Counted from the first letter of the stretch, positions 8,426 through 17,821 are shown. The stretch: DNA of 64,000 bases from Saccharothrix australiensis (GCF_003634935.1 NZ_RBXO01000001.1:4613501-4677500), one strand, 5' to 3'. The notes: generated from the sequence alone by a model not told the origin. Made by a program: numbers and translations.

Positions 8426-9123
8426 CGGATCGGCTCGCCGCGACGACGCCGGGCCGAGGGCAGCGGACGCGGCCTGGTCACCGCGAAGCCCTCGCCCTCG
8501 GCGGTGGTCGGCCCCTCGTAGCGGAGCCTGCGGGCGCCGGACGCCTCCCGCTCCGCACCCGGCGCGGTCCGCAGCACCATCCCCTCGGTCACCGGCGGGC
8601 CGGCGGGCGTCCACTCCCCCGCCAGCGGCGCGGTGACCCGGACGTTGACGGCGGGCTTCAGCTCACCGCCGAGCGCGGACCACACGTCGGTCGCCGCGCG
8701 CCCCTCCGACAGCGGCAGCGCCGCCTCCAACCCGACCGACAGGCCCAGCTCGGCCAGCGACCCGGAGAGCCACCGCGGGTCGAGCCGTTCGGTGCGCACC
8801 AGGCAGGCCAGCACGTCCGACAGCAGCCGGTGCTCGTCCTGCGGCCGGTTGGTCCACGCGGTGACGAGGTAGGACAGCTCGAACCAGCGGGCCGCGCCGC
8901 GCAGGCCCAGCAGCGCGCCGTCCTCGTCGTGCACCTCGGTCGTGCCGGCCTGCCGCCGCGTCATGTCCTCCCGGATGTCGTAGAGGAAGACGTTGATCGT
9001 GGGCGCGTTGCGCCGCGCCGCCCACTGCGTGGTGGGCGCGTCGAACACCAGGTCGCCGCGGTCGCCGGGCACGCCGGCCGCGACGAGCAGCCGGCGCAGC
9101 CCCTCGTCCACCTCGTGGATCAC
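8422..9123 (-). CDS. DUF4255 / Pvc16-type cap protein of the eCIS
   Basis: A 233-residue protein with the DUF4255 (Pvc16_N) signature: MIHEVDEGLRRLLVA, then VVFDAPTTQWAARR-like (LVFDAPTTQWAARRNAPTIN), VFLYDIREDMTRRQ, and RWFELSYLVTAWTNRPQDEH. Family members form the terminal cap that ends the tube and sheath distally (Cis16/Pvc16). The GTG at 9123 has AGGAGG nine bases upstream. The C-terminal ~50 residues are Arg/Pro-rich and probably flexible. It is coupled to the ATPase by a 4-base overlap and lies 73 bases after the TolB-like gene. Confidence 0.92.
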   Translation of the reverse strand: MIHEVDEGLRRLLVAAGVPGDRGDLVFDAPTTQWAARRNAPTINVFLYDIREDMTRRQAGTTEVHDEDGALLGLRGAARWFELSYLVTAWTNRPQDEHRLLSDVLACLVRTERLDPRWLSGSLAELGLSVGLEAALPLSEGRAATDVWSALGGELKPAVNVRVTAPLAGEWTPAGPPVTEGMVLRTAPGAEREASGARRLRYEGPTTAEGEGFAVTRPRPLPSARRRRGEPIR

Positions 9124-9196
9124 CGATGCCCCCTCCTGGTCCGAACCGCCGCCACCCGCGCCACCGTCTCCCGCGCCACCGCCACCCGCGTCACCG

Positions 9197-12100
9197 TCAC
9201 CTGCGCCGCACCATGTCCGGCGGCCCGACGGAGCCGACCACCACCAGGAACGGCGTCGTGGCGGGCCGGAAGCCGGGCCCGGTCGCGGTAATGGTGCGCG
9301 GCCCCGTCTGGTCCTTGGGCAGGATCAGCAGCTGCGCGGCGAACCGGCCGTCCGCGCGCGGGGTCGTGGGCGCGGCCGCCGCGGTGATGCCGGGCGACCA
9401 GGTGAGCCGCACCGGCACGCCGGGCGGGAAGTCCACGCCCCGCACCGAGGTCACGAAGCCGGGCTCGCCGATCGGCGGCACGGCCACGATGCGCGGCAGG
9501 AGCACCCGCATCGGCGCGCTCGCGGTGTTGTCGCCGGGGTCGGCGTCCGTGCCGGTGGTCCGCAGCGCACCGCGGACGGTGGTCTCCAGCGGCGCGTCCG
9601 GCGCGAACCCGACCTGCACGACCTGCGTCGCGCCGGGCCCGAGGTCGGGCAGCACGCACCCGGTCGCCGTGCAGCCGGCGGGCAACGCCGCCACGGGCAC
9701 CCGCTCGGGCAGCCCGAGTTCCAGGCGCAGCCCGGTGGCCAGGGAACCGCCCGCGTTGCGCACGACGTAGGTCGCGGTGGCGCGACCGCCCACATAGGAC
9801 GGAACCGGCTGCACCACGACGGTCACGCCGGGACCGGCCGCGGGCGGCGCCGGCGGCGGGGGCGGGGGCGGGGGAGGTGAAGGCGACGGCGACGGCGTGG
9901 GCGTGGGCGTGGGGGTGGGAGACGGCACGGGGTCGCGCACCGGGACCTCCGTCCGCGCCGAGTTGTCCGACGGCCGCACGTCCAGCACGTCGCCCGTCAC
10001 CGACCACGTCACCGGCCACCGGCCGGGTGTCACGCCCACCAGCTCCACGGTGATCCGCACGCTCGCGCCGTCCTCCAGCGCGCCCAGGTCGCACCGCAGC
10101 GCGGTCGCGTCGCAGGAACCGCGGTCCGGACGGGCCGCGACCACCCGGAGCCCGGCGGGCACCGCGAGGGTCAGCGCGGTGCCCGGCGAGGTCGCCGGAC
10201 CCCGGTTCGCCACCGCCACCGCCACGGTCGTGGTCGCGCCCGTACCCACCTCCGGCGCGGACGGCGGCGCCTGCACCGCCAGGTCCACCGACGGCTGCCA
10301 GGTCGGCTCCTTCTGCCTGCCGGGCAGGTCGCGCGTGATCCGGTCGAGGTCGCCGCCGGCGGGGTCGAGCACGGCCAACTCCTCCGGCGACCGGGCGTCA
10401 CCCGTGCGACGGGTGGTCACCACCAGCCGGTCGCCGTCCGGGGCGTACGCCGCGTCCCTGGGCTGGAACGGCCCCGAGGGCGGCGCGGTCACCGGCGTCG
10501 AGCACGAACCCGGCCCGCGCGGCAGCACGAGGCGGCACCGCCCGCCGTCCGGCGAGACCTCCGGCAGGCCGTCGAACTCGCGGTTGAAGACCACCGCGCC
10601 GCCGTCCGGGCGGAACGCCGCGCTGTCGTCGGTGACCCGGCAGTCGAACCCGCAGACCGCCGCCGACAGGTCGCGCTGCCCGTCCAGGGTCCGCGCCCGC
10701 GCGGTCCAGACGTGGTTGTCGCGGACCTCACCGGGCTGTCCCGCGTCGCGGATCACGCCCCTGGTGAACGCGAGGGCCGCGCCGTCGGGCGACCACGCGG
10801 GCTGGGTGTCCTCCCGCTCGGCGACCTCGGGCGGCGGGCGCAGGCGGCCCACCACCGCGCCGGTCGCCACCTCCACGACGACCACCCGGCTCGCCCCCGC
10901 GCCGCGACCGGGCACCGCGCCGGGCGACCGGCGGGCGAAGGCGATGAACCGGCCGTCGGGGGACCACGCGGGGTCGAACTCCCAATCCGTCGCCGACCGG
11001 TCGGCGACGGGCAGCCGGCGCGGGTCGCCGCCGTCGGAGTCCACCAGCCACAGCCGCTGCGCCCGCCGCCCGTCGACGTCCTCGAACCGGGTGACCGCGA
11101 TCCGCCTGCCGTCCGGCGAGTAGGACTGCCGCTGCGTCCACGGGTCGTACCCCTCGCCCGGGTAGAACAGGCGGTTCGGGTCCTCGACGCTCGCCGGGTC
11201 CTCGCGCAGCACCGGCAGGCCGAGGTCGCGCGGGTCCACCCCGTCGGGCCGGATGTCCTGGAGGGTCGCGGTGGAGCGGGTCGCCGCGGTCGTCCGCGAG
11301 ACCAGCAGCCGCGGCCGGCCGCCGGTGACCGACCACGCGGGCGAGGACACCTGCCGGTCCTCGGCCAGCAGCAGGCCCGGCGCGGTCGTGACGGGCAGGC
11401 CCTGCCCGGTGTCGACCTGGTAGACCTTCTCCACGTTCGGGTCGGCGGGGCAGTCGCACGTCTGGTCGTGGCTGAGGAACAGCAGGCCGGTCCCGTCGGG
11501 CTTCCAGGCGGGCCAGTGGCCGCGCCACCCGGCCTGGTCGCCGCCCAGCACCGGCACGCCCACGCCGACGCCGTCGACCACCCGGAGCTGGACGGGCGCG
11601 TCCGCGCCCCGGTCCAGGGCGTAGGCGATGCGGCCGTCGCGCGGGTGCCAGGCGGGTTCGACCGCCGCGCCGACGGGTTCGTCGGTCACCCGCACCGCCC
11701 GGCCGCCGGCGACCGGCTGCCGGTGGATCTCCGGTCCGCCGCCGCGGTCGGCCGAGAACGCGACCTGCGCGCCGTCCGGTGAGAACGTCGGCCACGTCTC
11801 GTCCTCGGGGGTGTCGGTGAGCCGGCGGGCGCCGGCGCCGTCGACGCCCACCACCCACAGGTCGCGCTGCCCGTTCTCGGCGGAGTCGAACACCACCGAG
11901 CGCAGGTCCGGCGACAGCTGCGGGTGGCCGGCGTCGCGACCGGTGGTCAGCCTGCGCACCGCGCCGTTCGGCGTGCGCAGGTACACCTGCGGCCGGCGCG
12001 CGTCGCGCCGGCTGGTGAACACCACCAGGTCGCCGCGCGCCGACACGTGGTCGTCGAAGTGCGCCGGTCCCGGACCCAGCAGCGGCTCGCTCGTCGCCGG

Positions 12101-12304
12101 CGCGTCCGGCACCGGGTCGGCGACCGCGCCGATGCCGCGGTGGCCGGTGCCGGCGAAGGCGATGCGGCCCGTGGCAGGCGGGTCGTCCTGCTGCGCCGCC
12201 GCCGTGGTCGACGTCGTGGTGGCCCGCACCGCGACGAGCACCCCGCACAGCGCGACCACCGCCGTGATCGCGGCGACGGCTCGGTTTCGCGCCCAGTCGG
12301 ACAA
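9197..12304 (-). CDS. TolB-like beta-propeller protein with C-terminal DUF11/Ig-like domains
   Basis: A 1035-residue protein. The start is TTG at 12304 with GGAGG seven bases upstream; it gives LSDWARNRAVAAITAVVALC, an uncleaved anchor or signal segment. Residues ~60-600 carry at least eight PD40/TolB-type blades (e.g. DVVFTSRRDARRPQVYLR-like, FSPDGAQVAFSADRGG, YSPDGRRIAVTRFEDVDG). Two DUF11-type beta domains follow (TTTVAVAVANRGPATSPGTA; ATATYVVRNAGGSLATGLRL), separated by a Pro-rich linker at about residue 800, and a final Ig-like domain. It is probably exported and surface-attached. It is the first gene of the cap/ATPase operon, and similar proteins, often labelled hydrolytic, occur in Streptomyces CIS loci (recollection). 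A role at the cell envelope is inferred. Confidence 0.8.
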   Translation of the reverse strand: MSDWARNRAVAAITAVVALCGVLVAVRATTTSTTAAAQQDDPPATGRIAFAGTGHRGIGAVADPVPDAPATSEPLLGPGPAHFDDHVSARGDLVVFTSRRDARRPQVYLRTPNGAVRRLTTGRDAGHPQLSPDLRSVVFDSAENGQRDLWVVGVDGAGARRLTDTPEDETWPTFSPDGAQVAFSADRGGGPEIHRQPVAGGRAVRVTDEPVGAAVEPAWHPRDGRIAYALDRGADAPVQLRVVDGVGVGVPVLGGDQAGWRGHWPAWKPDGTGLLFLSHDQTCDCPADPNVEKVYQVDTGQGLPVTTAPGLLLAEDRQVSSPAWSVTGGRPRLLVSRTTAATRSTATLQDIRPDGVDPRDLGLPVLREDPASVEDPNRLFYPGEGYDPWTQRQSYSPDGRRIAVTRFEDVDGRRAQRLWLVDSDGGDPRRLPVADRSATDWEFDPAWSPDGRFIAFARRSPGAVPGRGAGASRVVVVEVATGAVVGRLRPPPEVAEREDTQPAWSPDGAALAFTRGVIRDAGQPGEVRDNHVWTARARTLDGQRDLSAAVCGFDCRVTDDSAAFRPDGGAVVFNREFDGLPEVSPDGGRCRLVLPRGPGSCSTPVTAPPSGPFQPRDAAYAPDGDRLVVTTRRTGDARSPEELAVLDPAGGDLDRITRDLPGRQKEPTWQPSVDLAVQAPPSAPEVGTGATTTVAVAVANRGPATSPGTALTLAVPAGLRVVAARPDRGSCDATALRCDLGALEDGASVRITVELVGVTPGRWPVTWSVTGDVLDVRPSDNSARTEVPVRDPVPSPTPTPTPTPSPSPSPPPPPPPPPAPPAAGPGVTVVVQPVPSYVGGRATATYVVRNAGGSLATGLRLELGLPERVPVAALPAGCTATGCVLPDLGPGATQVVQVGFAPDAPLETTVRGALRTTGTDADPGDNTASAPMRVLLPRIVAVPPIGEPGFVTSVRGVDFPPGVPVRLTWSPGITAAAAPTTPRADGRFAAQLLILPKDQTGPRTITATGPGFRPATTPFLVVVGSVGPPDMVRRR

Positions 12305-12656
12305 CTCGCACCTCCGGTGACGGTCTCGCGGAGCATCGTCGCGGCGACCGGCGCACCGCGCCGATGTCCGCGCGGGCAGGGCCGGGGCCGGGAACGGGTG
12401 TTCTCGGGCAATCGTCGTCGGCACGGGGCCGTGCGCGGTGCGGCGTGCCCCGCCACAGCGGAACCCCGCCCCGCCACGGCGGGACCATGCCGCCCGGAGC
12501 AAGACACGCCTCGCCGCAGCAAGGACACGCCCACCACGGCGAGCACCACGCCCCCGCCACGGCGAGCACCACGCTCCGCCGCTGGGGAACGGGGCTCGCC
12601 GCGACCGGAACCGGCCCGGTGGCGGCGAAACCAGGTCCCACCGGGCCGTGCCGCGC
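12305..12656. other. Intergenic region with short GC repeats
   Basis: No gene is supported in these 352 bases. They hold imperfect repeats of cacggcgagcaccacgc (around 12533-12575) and ccgccac(g/a)gcgg units. Near the regulator stop (12657) the string ggccgtgccgc occurs both inside the gene end (12664) and just after it (12644). The promoter of the TolB-like gene should lie in the right-hand part on the minus strand, but no convincing -35/-10 pair is visible. Confidence 0.4.
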
Positions 12657-13283
12657 TCAGATCAGGCCGTGCCGCATCACGTAACCCACGGCGTGGGCGC
12701 GGTTGCGCAGGTTCAGCCGGGTGTTCACCTGGTGCAGCACGTTCTTCACCGTCCGCTCGGAGAAGGACATCTTCGTCGCGATCTCCGCGGTGTCGAAGCC
12801 CTCCGCGATCAGCCGCAGCATGTCCGCCTCGCGCGGCGTGAGCGTGGACATCGTGGGCCCGTTGGGGTCCAGCACGCTGCGCTGCAACCGCCCGACGTGG
12901 TCCAGCAGCCTGCCGAGCAGGTCGCCGGGCAGCACGGCCTCGCCCCTGGCCAGTGCCCGCACGGTGCCCACCAGCCGGTGCTGGTCGGCTTCGGCGCGGC
13001 GCACCACCGCCGACACGCCGCAGTCCACGGTGACCTGGAGCGCGTCCTGGTCGAACCGGCCGACGACCACGCCCGTGCGGGTCTCCGACGAGCGCTGGAG
13101 CCGGCGCAGCAGCCGGGCCGCCGCGTCGTCGACCTCGTCCACCACCACCAGCGACACGCGTGCCCGCGCGTCCTCCCGCGCGGCGAGTATCTCGACGTCC
13201 GGTGACGGTCGGAGCTGGTGGACGACCCCGGTGCGCAGGACCGGGTCCTCGGCGTACACCGCAACAGGGATTCTGGTCTTCAT
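12657..13283 (-). CDS. LuxR-family orphan response regulator of the eCIS locus
   Basis: A 208-residue protein with ATG at 13283 and AAGGGGG six bases upstream. The N-terminal ~125 residues have a receiver-like pattern (VAVYAEDPVLRTGVVHQL, then VSLVVVDEVDD, where D is the possible phospho-acceptor). The conserved Lys near the end of a receiver is not visible (GVSAVVRRAEAD), so phosphorylation is doubtful. The C-terminal LuxR HTH is clear: LTPREADMLRLIAEGFDTAE, IATKMSFSERTVKNVLHQV. No cognate kinase is adjacent. In S. coelicolor a response regulator also sits next to the CIS genes (recollection). It is divergent from the membrane-protein gene at 13450 and upstream of the TolB/cap/ATPase operon, so either could be a target. 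Confidence 0.88.
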   Translation of the reverse strand: MKTRIPVAVYAEDPVLRTGVVHQLRPSPDVEILAAREDARARVSLVVVDEVDDAAARLLRRLQRSSETRTGVVVGRFDQDALQVTVDCGVSAVVRRAEADQHRLVGTVRALARGEAVLPGDLLGRLLDHVGRLQRSVLDPNGPTMSTLTPREADMLRLIAEGFDTAEIATKMSFSERTVKNVLHQVNTRLNLRNRAHAVGYVMRHGLI

Positions 13284-13449
13284 GCCGGCCCCCTTCGCCA
13301 CTGCCGGGCCGGTGGGCCCTGGCACGGACCATCGTGCCCAGCGGTGGTGCGCGGGGGCAGCGCGCGAGGACCGCGAGTGCACGTGTTTGCCCGTACAGTG
13401 CCCTTTTCTCCCTGCCGCCGGCCGGGCCGCCGTCCTTACCGTGCCGGAC

Positions 13450-14757
13450 GTGACCGCAACGACGGAATTCGGTCTCCCCACGGTGGTCGTGACGCCCGGC
13501 CAGGAGACCAGCACGACGATGACGGTGCGCAACGACAGCGACATCGTCGAGGCGTACGAGTTCGAGGTGGTGGGCGACTGCGCGCCGTGGACCGCGGTGG
13601 AACCGGCCCGGCTGTCGCTGTACCCCGGCACCTCCGGGCAGGTGACCGTGCTGCTGCGCCCACCGCGCTCGCCTTCGGTGCGCGCGGGCGAGGTGCCGCT
13701 GGGTGTGCGGGTGCTGCCCGCCGAACGCCCCGAGTCGGTGGTGGTGTCGGAGACGACCGTGGTCGTCGAGCCGTTCGCCGAGCAGCGCGCCGAGCTGGTC
13801 CCGGAACGCCGCCGGGCCTGGCGCAGCGCCCGCTACCACGTTGAGCTGCACAACGCGGGCAACACCCCGGTGGCGGTGTCGCTCACCGCGCCGGAGGCCG
13901 ACGACCGGCTCACGTACACCGTTCCCCGGCAACCGGTCGACGTCGCGCCGGGTGACCGCGCGGAGCTGGACCTGCGCGTGCGGGTGGGCTCGGTGCTGTG
14001 GTTCGGCAAGCCCGAGCACTGGCCGCTCGCCCTGGAGGTCACGGCCGTCGCGGGCGAGGACGCCACCCGGCACGAGCCGGAGGGCGAGCTGATCCAGCTA
14101 CCGGTGCTGCCCCGGTGGCTGCTGGCGCTGCTCGCGGCGCTGCTGGCGCTCGTGCTGGCGTGGTTGCTGCTGGTGCGACCGGCCGTGCGCAGCGCCGCGC
14201 GGGAGGCGGCCGACGACCGGGCGCGGGAGGTCGCCCAGGCCGCCCAAGATCAGTCGGCGCAGGACCAGTCGGCGCAGGACCGGCCCGGCGAGCGGAACGG
14301 CCAGCAGCCCAGGACGGGCGGGCAACCGGAGGGACAGGGCCGAGGACAGGAGCAGGGCCGGGGGCAGGGACAGCCGGGCACCGCCGTCGGCGGGCAGCAG
14401 AGCTCCAGCACCATCGAGGTCCGCACGGCCGCCGGCGCGCGCAACGCCGCCTCGTACACCGTGCCGAGGGGCAAGGTCTTCCGGGTCACCGACATCGTGC
14501 TGGGCAACCACCAGGGCGACGAGGGCGTGCTCACCATCGCGTTCGGCGAGCGGACGATCCCGCCGATCGCCCTGGAGACGTTCCGGAACCAGGACTACCA
14601 CTGGGTGACGCCGATCGACATCCCGCAGGGCGCCTCCGTCACCGTGACGGTGGACTGCACCAGGACCGGCACGCCGGCCAGCGGGCAGCAGGCGGCCGAC
14701 TGCTTCCAGGCGGTCAACGTCAGCGGCGAGCTGGGCGACCTGCCGACCGGGAACTGA
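13450..14757 (+). CDS. Single-pass membrane protein of the eCIS locus (CisA-like candidate)
   Basis: A 435-residue protein (GTG at 13450; an in-frame GTG at 13441 is equally possible, neither has a strong RBS). Residues ~1-205 form beta-sandwich domains of COG1470 type (VVVTPGQETSTTMTVRNDSD, later YHVELHNAGNTPVAVSL). One hydrophobic helix follows (WLLALLAALLALVLAWLLLV), then a Gln/Gly/Arg-rich linker (QGRGQEQGRGQGQPG) and a C-terminal beta domain with two Cys. There is no signal peptide, so the Ig-like part is predicted cytoplasmic and the C-terminal domain outside. This is the architecture described for the Streptomyces membrane factor that docks CIS particles during sporulation (CisA, recollection). 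Equivalence is inferred from build and location. Confidence 0.7.
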   Translation: MTATTEFGLPTVVVTPGQETSTTMTVRNDSDIVEAYEFEVVGDCAPWTAVEPARLSLYPGTSGQVTVLLRPPRSPSVRAGEVPLGVRVLPAERPESVVVSETTVVVEPFAEQRAELVPERRRAWRSARYHVELHNAGNTPVAVSLTAPEADDRLTYTVPRQPVDVAPGDRAELDLRVRVGSVLWFGKPEHWPLALEVTAVAGEDATRHEPEGELIQLPVLPRWLLALLAALLALVLAWLLLVRPAVRSAAREAADDRAREVAQAAQDQSAQDQSAQDRPGERNGQQPRTGGQPEGQGRGQEQGRGQGQPGTAVGGQQSSSTIEVRTAAGARNAASYTVPRGKVFRVTDIVLGNHQGDEGVLTIAFGERTIPPIALETFRNQDYHWVTPIDIPQGASVTVTVDCTRTGTPASGQQAADCFQAVNVSGELGDLPTGN

Positions 14758-14800
14758 CGCGGGCGGCCCGCCGGTGCGGGGACGCGTGCCGCCGAACCCC

Positions 14801-15622
14801 TCACCGGTCGACCGGGACCCGGCGGAGGCCGGCGATCAGCCGCCGCGCCGGCAGGGCGAACAGCACCACCACCGGCGCCGTGCCGAGCACCGCGCCGGTC
14901 AGCACGAGCGGGTAGTCGGTGTAGTAGCCGCCCGCCAGGTGCGACAGCGCCACCTGGACCGTGGGCGACTCGACGGGGTCGAGCACCACCAGCGGCCAGA
15001 AGAAGTCGTTCCAGGCGGCCAGGAACGTCAGCATCGCCAGCACCACCGCCTGCGGTCGCACCGCGGGCAGCACGACGTGCCACCAGATCCGCACCGACGA
15101 GCAGCCGTCCACCCGCGCCGCGTCGACCAGCTCGCGGGGCACCGCCTCCCGGCACGCCTGGCGCATCCAGAACACGCCGAACGCGCTGACCAGGCCCGGC
15201 GCCACCACCGCGGCGAGGTCGCCGTACCAGCCGAGCCACCCCATCAGCTCGAACAGCGGCACCACGCCGAGCTGCGCCGGCACCATCACCGAGCCGACGA
15301 CGAGGCCGAGCAGCGCCCGGCGGCCGCGGAACCGCAGGTGCGCGAACGCGAACCCGGCCAGCGTGGACAGCAGCACGTTCGACGCGGTCACGGTGACCGC
15401 CACGATCGCCGAGTTGGCCAGGGCGGCCCGGAAGTCCACCGCCTCGAACACCGCCCGGACGTGGTCGACCAGCTCACCGCCCGGCAGCAGCGGCAGCGCA
15501 CCGGTCGAGGTGCTCGCGCCGTCGTGCGACGCCACGACGACCGACCAGTACAGCGGGAACAGCGACGCGACCAGGACCAGCAGCAGGGCCGGGCCGGCGA
15601 GCGCGCCGGGTGCGCGGCGCAC
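14801..15622 (-). CDS. ABC sugar transporter permease, MalG type
   Basis: A 273-residue integral membrane protein with six predicted helices beginning GPALLLVLVASLFPLYWSVV. The EAA loop typical of MalG-type permeases is REAVPRELVDAARVDGCSSV with the conserved R-I-W-W-H-V-V-L-P continuation. The GTG start at 15622 lies three bases after the stop of the partner permease, and the C-terminus is RRLIAGLRRVPVDR. It forms the inner-membrane channel with the 15626-16528 protein for a carbohydrate delivered by the lipoprotein encoded upstream. No ATP-binding gene is nearby; actinobacteria often energise such importers with a shared MsiK-type ATPase. Confidence 0.92.
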   Translation of the reverse strand: MRRAPGALAGPALLLVLVASLFPLYWSVVVASHDGASTSTGALPLLPGGELVDHVRAVFEAVDFRAALANSAIVAVTVTASNVLLSTLAGFAFAHLRFRGRRALLGLVVGSVMVPAQLGVVPLFELMGWLGWYGDLAAVVAPGLVSAFGVFWMRQACREAVPRELVDAARVDGCSSVRIWWHVVLPAVRPQAVVLAMLTFLAAWNDFFWPLVVLDPVESPTVQVALSHLAGGYYTDYPLVLTGAVLGTAPVVVLFALPARRLIAGLRRVPVDR

Positions 15623-15625
15623 GCC

Positions 15626-16528
15626 TCACCACCGCCCGACGAGCCGGCGCACCAGCGCCGTGTTGCCGAGGGCGACCAGCGCGCACAGCGCGAACAGCAC
15701 CCAGGAGATGGTCGCGGCGTAACCGGCGTCGAGCTGCTCGAAGCCGCGCTCGTGCAGGTACATGACCAGCGTCTGGAACTGGCGGTCGTTGCCGCCGGTG
15801 CTGGTGCCGCCGAACAGCCGGGGCTCGGTGAACAGCTGCACGCCGCCGATCGTCGACACGACCGCCGTGAACAGCAGCGTCGGCCGGATGCCCGGCAGGG
15901 TGACCGACCGGAACGACCGCGCCCGCGACGCGCCGTCGAGCGCGGCGGCCTCGTGCAGCTCCCTCGGGACCGACTGCATCGCGGCGAGGTAGAGCAGCGC
16001 GTGGTAGCCGGTCCACCGCCACAGCACCATGATCGCCACGCCGAGGTGGGCCGACCAGGCGTGCGCCTGCCAGTCCAGCGGTCCCGCGCCGAGCGCCGAC
16101 AGGATTCGGGCGACCAGGCCGTGGTCGCGCATGAAAAGCTGGGTGAACACCAGCGCGACCGCCACCACCGGCACCACGTTGGGCAGCAGCACGACCGCCT
16201 GCCACGCGGTGCGCCCGCGCAGCGGCCGGTCCAGCAGCGCCGCGATGCCCAGCGCGGCCACCAGTTGCGGCACGGCGCCCACGAGGAAGATGCTCGCGGT
16301 GTTGGCCAGCGCGTTGTAGAAGAACGGGTCGGCGAACAGCCGCGCGTAGTTCGCCAGGCCGGTGAACTCGACCGGGCCGGCCAGCAGGTCCCAGCGGTGC
16401 AGCGACAGCCAGGCGGTGCGCAGCAGCGGGTAGAGCCCGAAGGTGGCGAACAGCACGAAGAACGGTGCGATGAACAGGTAGGGCGCGGCCTCGCGCCCCC
16501 GGCGGGCGAACGACACCTGCGTCCTCAC
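15626..16528 (-). CDS. ABC sugar transporter permease, MalF type
   Basis: A 300-residue permease. The GTG at 16528 overlaps the binding-protein stop (GTGA), giving VRTQVSFARRGREAAPYLFI. Six helices are visible (e.g. APFFVLFATFGLYPLLRTAW, AVVLLPNVVPVVAVALVF). The EAA motif is SVPRELHEAAALDGASRARS followed by FRSVTLPGIRP. It pairs with the MalG-type permease downstream. The substrate cannot be read from the sequence; the family handles mono- to oligosaccharides. Confidence 0.92.
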   Translation of the reverse strand: MRTQVSFARRGREAAPYLFIAPFFVLFATFGLYPLLRTAWLSLHRWDLLAGPVEFTGLANYARLFADPFFYNALANTASIFLVGAVPQLVAALGIAALLDRPLRGRTAWQAVVLLPNVVPVVAVALVFTQLFMRDHGLVARILSALGAGPLDWQAHAWSAHLGVAIMVLWRWTGYHALLYLAAMQSVPRELHEAAALDGASRARSFRSVTLPGIRPTLLFTAVVSTIGGVQLFTEPRLFGGTSTGGNDRQFQTLVMYLHERGFEQLDAGYAATISWVLFALCALVALGNTALVRRLVGRW

Positions 16529-17799
16529 CCGATCAGGTCGTGGGCTTCGCGGACCGCCTGCTCCCACGCCTGCGCGACGTCCTGCGCGCCGTCCTCGACG
16601 CGGCCGAGCGCCCGCCCGAAGACCGGTCGCACGTCGGCGTCCCGGATGCCCCGGTGGTTGGGCCGCACCCGGTCGGAGGAGGCCGCGAACAGCGCGCCGA
16701 CGGGCGCGCCGCCGAAGTACGGGTCGGTGTGCCCGAGCACCACGGGGTCGCGGTAGACCTCCGGCTCGCTGGGCAGGATGCCCGACCGCACGAACAGCTC
16801 CTCCTGCTGCTCGGGCGCGGTGAGCCACTCGGCGAGCCGGTACGCCTCCCGCTGGTGCGCGCCCTGCGCGGGCACCGCGAGGTAGGAGCCGCCCCAGTTG
16901 CCGCCGCCGCCGGGCACCGCGGTGACGTCCCACCTGCCCGCGCCCGCCGCGCCGCCCGCCTCCCTGATCTGGGCCAGCATCCACGCCGGGCAGGTGACGG
17001 TGGCGAACGCACCCCGGTTGATGGCGACGTTCCACTCCGGCGTGAACGTGGTGACCTTCGCGGTGCGGCCCTTGGCGGCGATCGCGCCCGCGATCCCGAA
17101 CGCGCGCCGCACGTTCGGGTTGGTGTCGCCGATGAACGAGTCGTCGGCCTTGGCGAAGTAGTTCTCCTCCGCCTGGTTCAGCACGGCCGTGTAGACGGTG
17201 CCCGCCGAGTCCGCGAACCGGGCGTCGGCGACCCGCTCGGCGAACCGGTCCGCGACCTCGGCGTACGCCTCCCAGGTCGGCCACAGGGCGGCGACCCGGT
17301 CCCGGTCGGTGGGCAGGCCCGCGCGCTCGAACAGGTCGCGCCGGTAGCACATGGCCAGGCTGCCCATGTCGGTGCCGAGCGCGAACACGACCCGCCCGCC
17401 GTCGGCGACGCCCTGCTCCCACTTCCACCGCGGCCAGCGCTCGCGCAGCCGGTCCGCGCCGAACGCGGCGAGGTCGGCGAACCGCCTGGCCGACCGCCGC
17501 AGCCGGGGCATGTACTGCTCCTCGACGGCGACCACGTCGGCCGCGCCGCGACCCGTCGCGAGGGCGGTGATCAGCCCCCGGTGGTGGGTGTCGAAGTCGG
17601 TCACCCGGCCGACGACGTCGACCTCCGGGTGCGCCCGCTCGTACTCCTCGAACAGCGGTTCGTAGCCGAACTCGCCGAAGGTCGCCACGGTGAGCCGCAC
17701 CCTCCCGCCGCCGCCCGCTCCGCTCGTGCCGCACCCGGCGGCGACCAGCGCCGCCGCGACCAGGCACACCAGTGCCCGACCCACACCCGCCCGTTGCAT
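16525..17799 (-). CDS. ABC sugar-binding lipoprotein
   Basis: A 424-residue extracytoplasmic solute-binding protein (family 1). The ATG at 17799 (MQRAGVGRALVCLVAAALVA) has GAGGGG upstream. It gives a lipoprotein signal with lipobox VAAGC, so the mature protein is anchored at Cys ~24. The mature domain begins VRLTVATFGEFGYEPLFEEY and contains typical SBP_bac_1 segments (ALWPTWEAYAEVADRF, GSYLAVPAQGAHQREAYRLA). Downstream permeases are translationally coupled. It starts 22 bases after the small gene ending at 17822, so all five genes are likely one transcript. Confidence 0.92.
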   Translation of the reverse strand: MQRAGVGRALVCLVAAALVAAGCGTSGAGGGGRVRLTVATFGEFGYEPLFEEYERAHPEVDVVGRVTDFDTHHRGLITALATGRGAADVVAVEEQYMPRLRRSARRFADLAAFGADRLRERWPRWKWEQGVADGGRVVFALGTDMGSLAMCYRRDLFERAGLPTDRDRVAALWPTWEAYAEVADRFAERVADARFADSAGTVYTAVLNQAEENYFAKADDSFIGDTNPNVRRAFGIAGAIAAKGRTAKVTTFTPEWNVAINRGAFATVTCPAWMLAQIREAGGAAGAGRWDVTAVPGGGGNWGGSYLAVPAQGAHQREAYRLAEWLTAPEQQEELFVRSGILPSEPEVYRDPVVLGHTDPYFGGAPVGALFAASSDRVRPNHRGIRDADVRPVFGRALGRVEDGAQDVAQAWEQAVREAHDLIG

Positions 17800-17821
17800 C
17801 AGGACCCCTCTGCCGAAGTCG

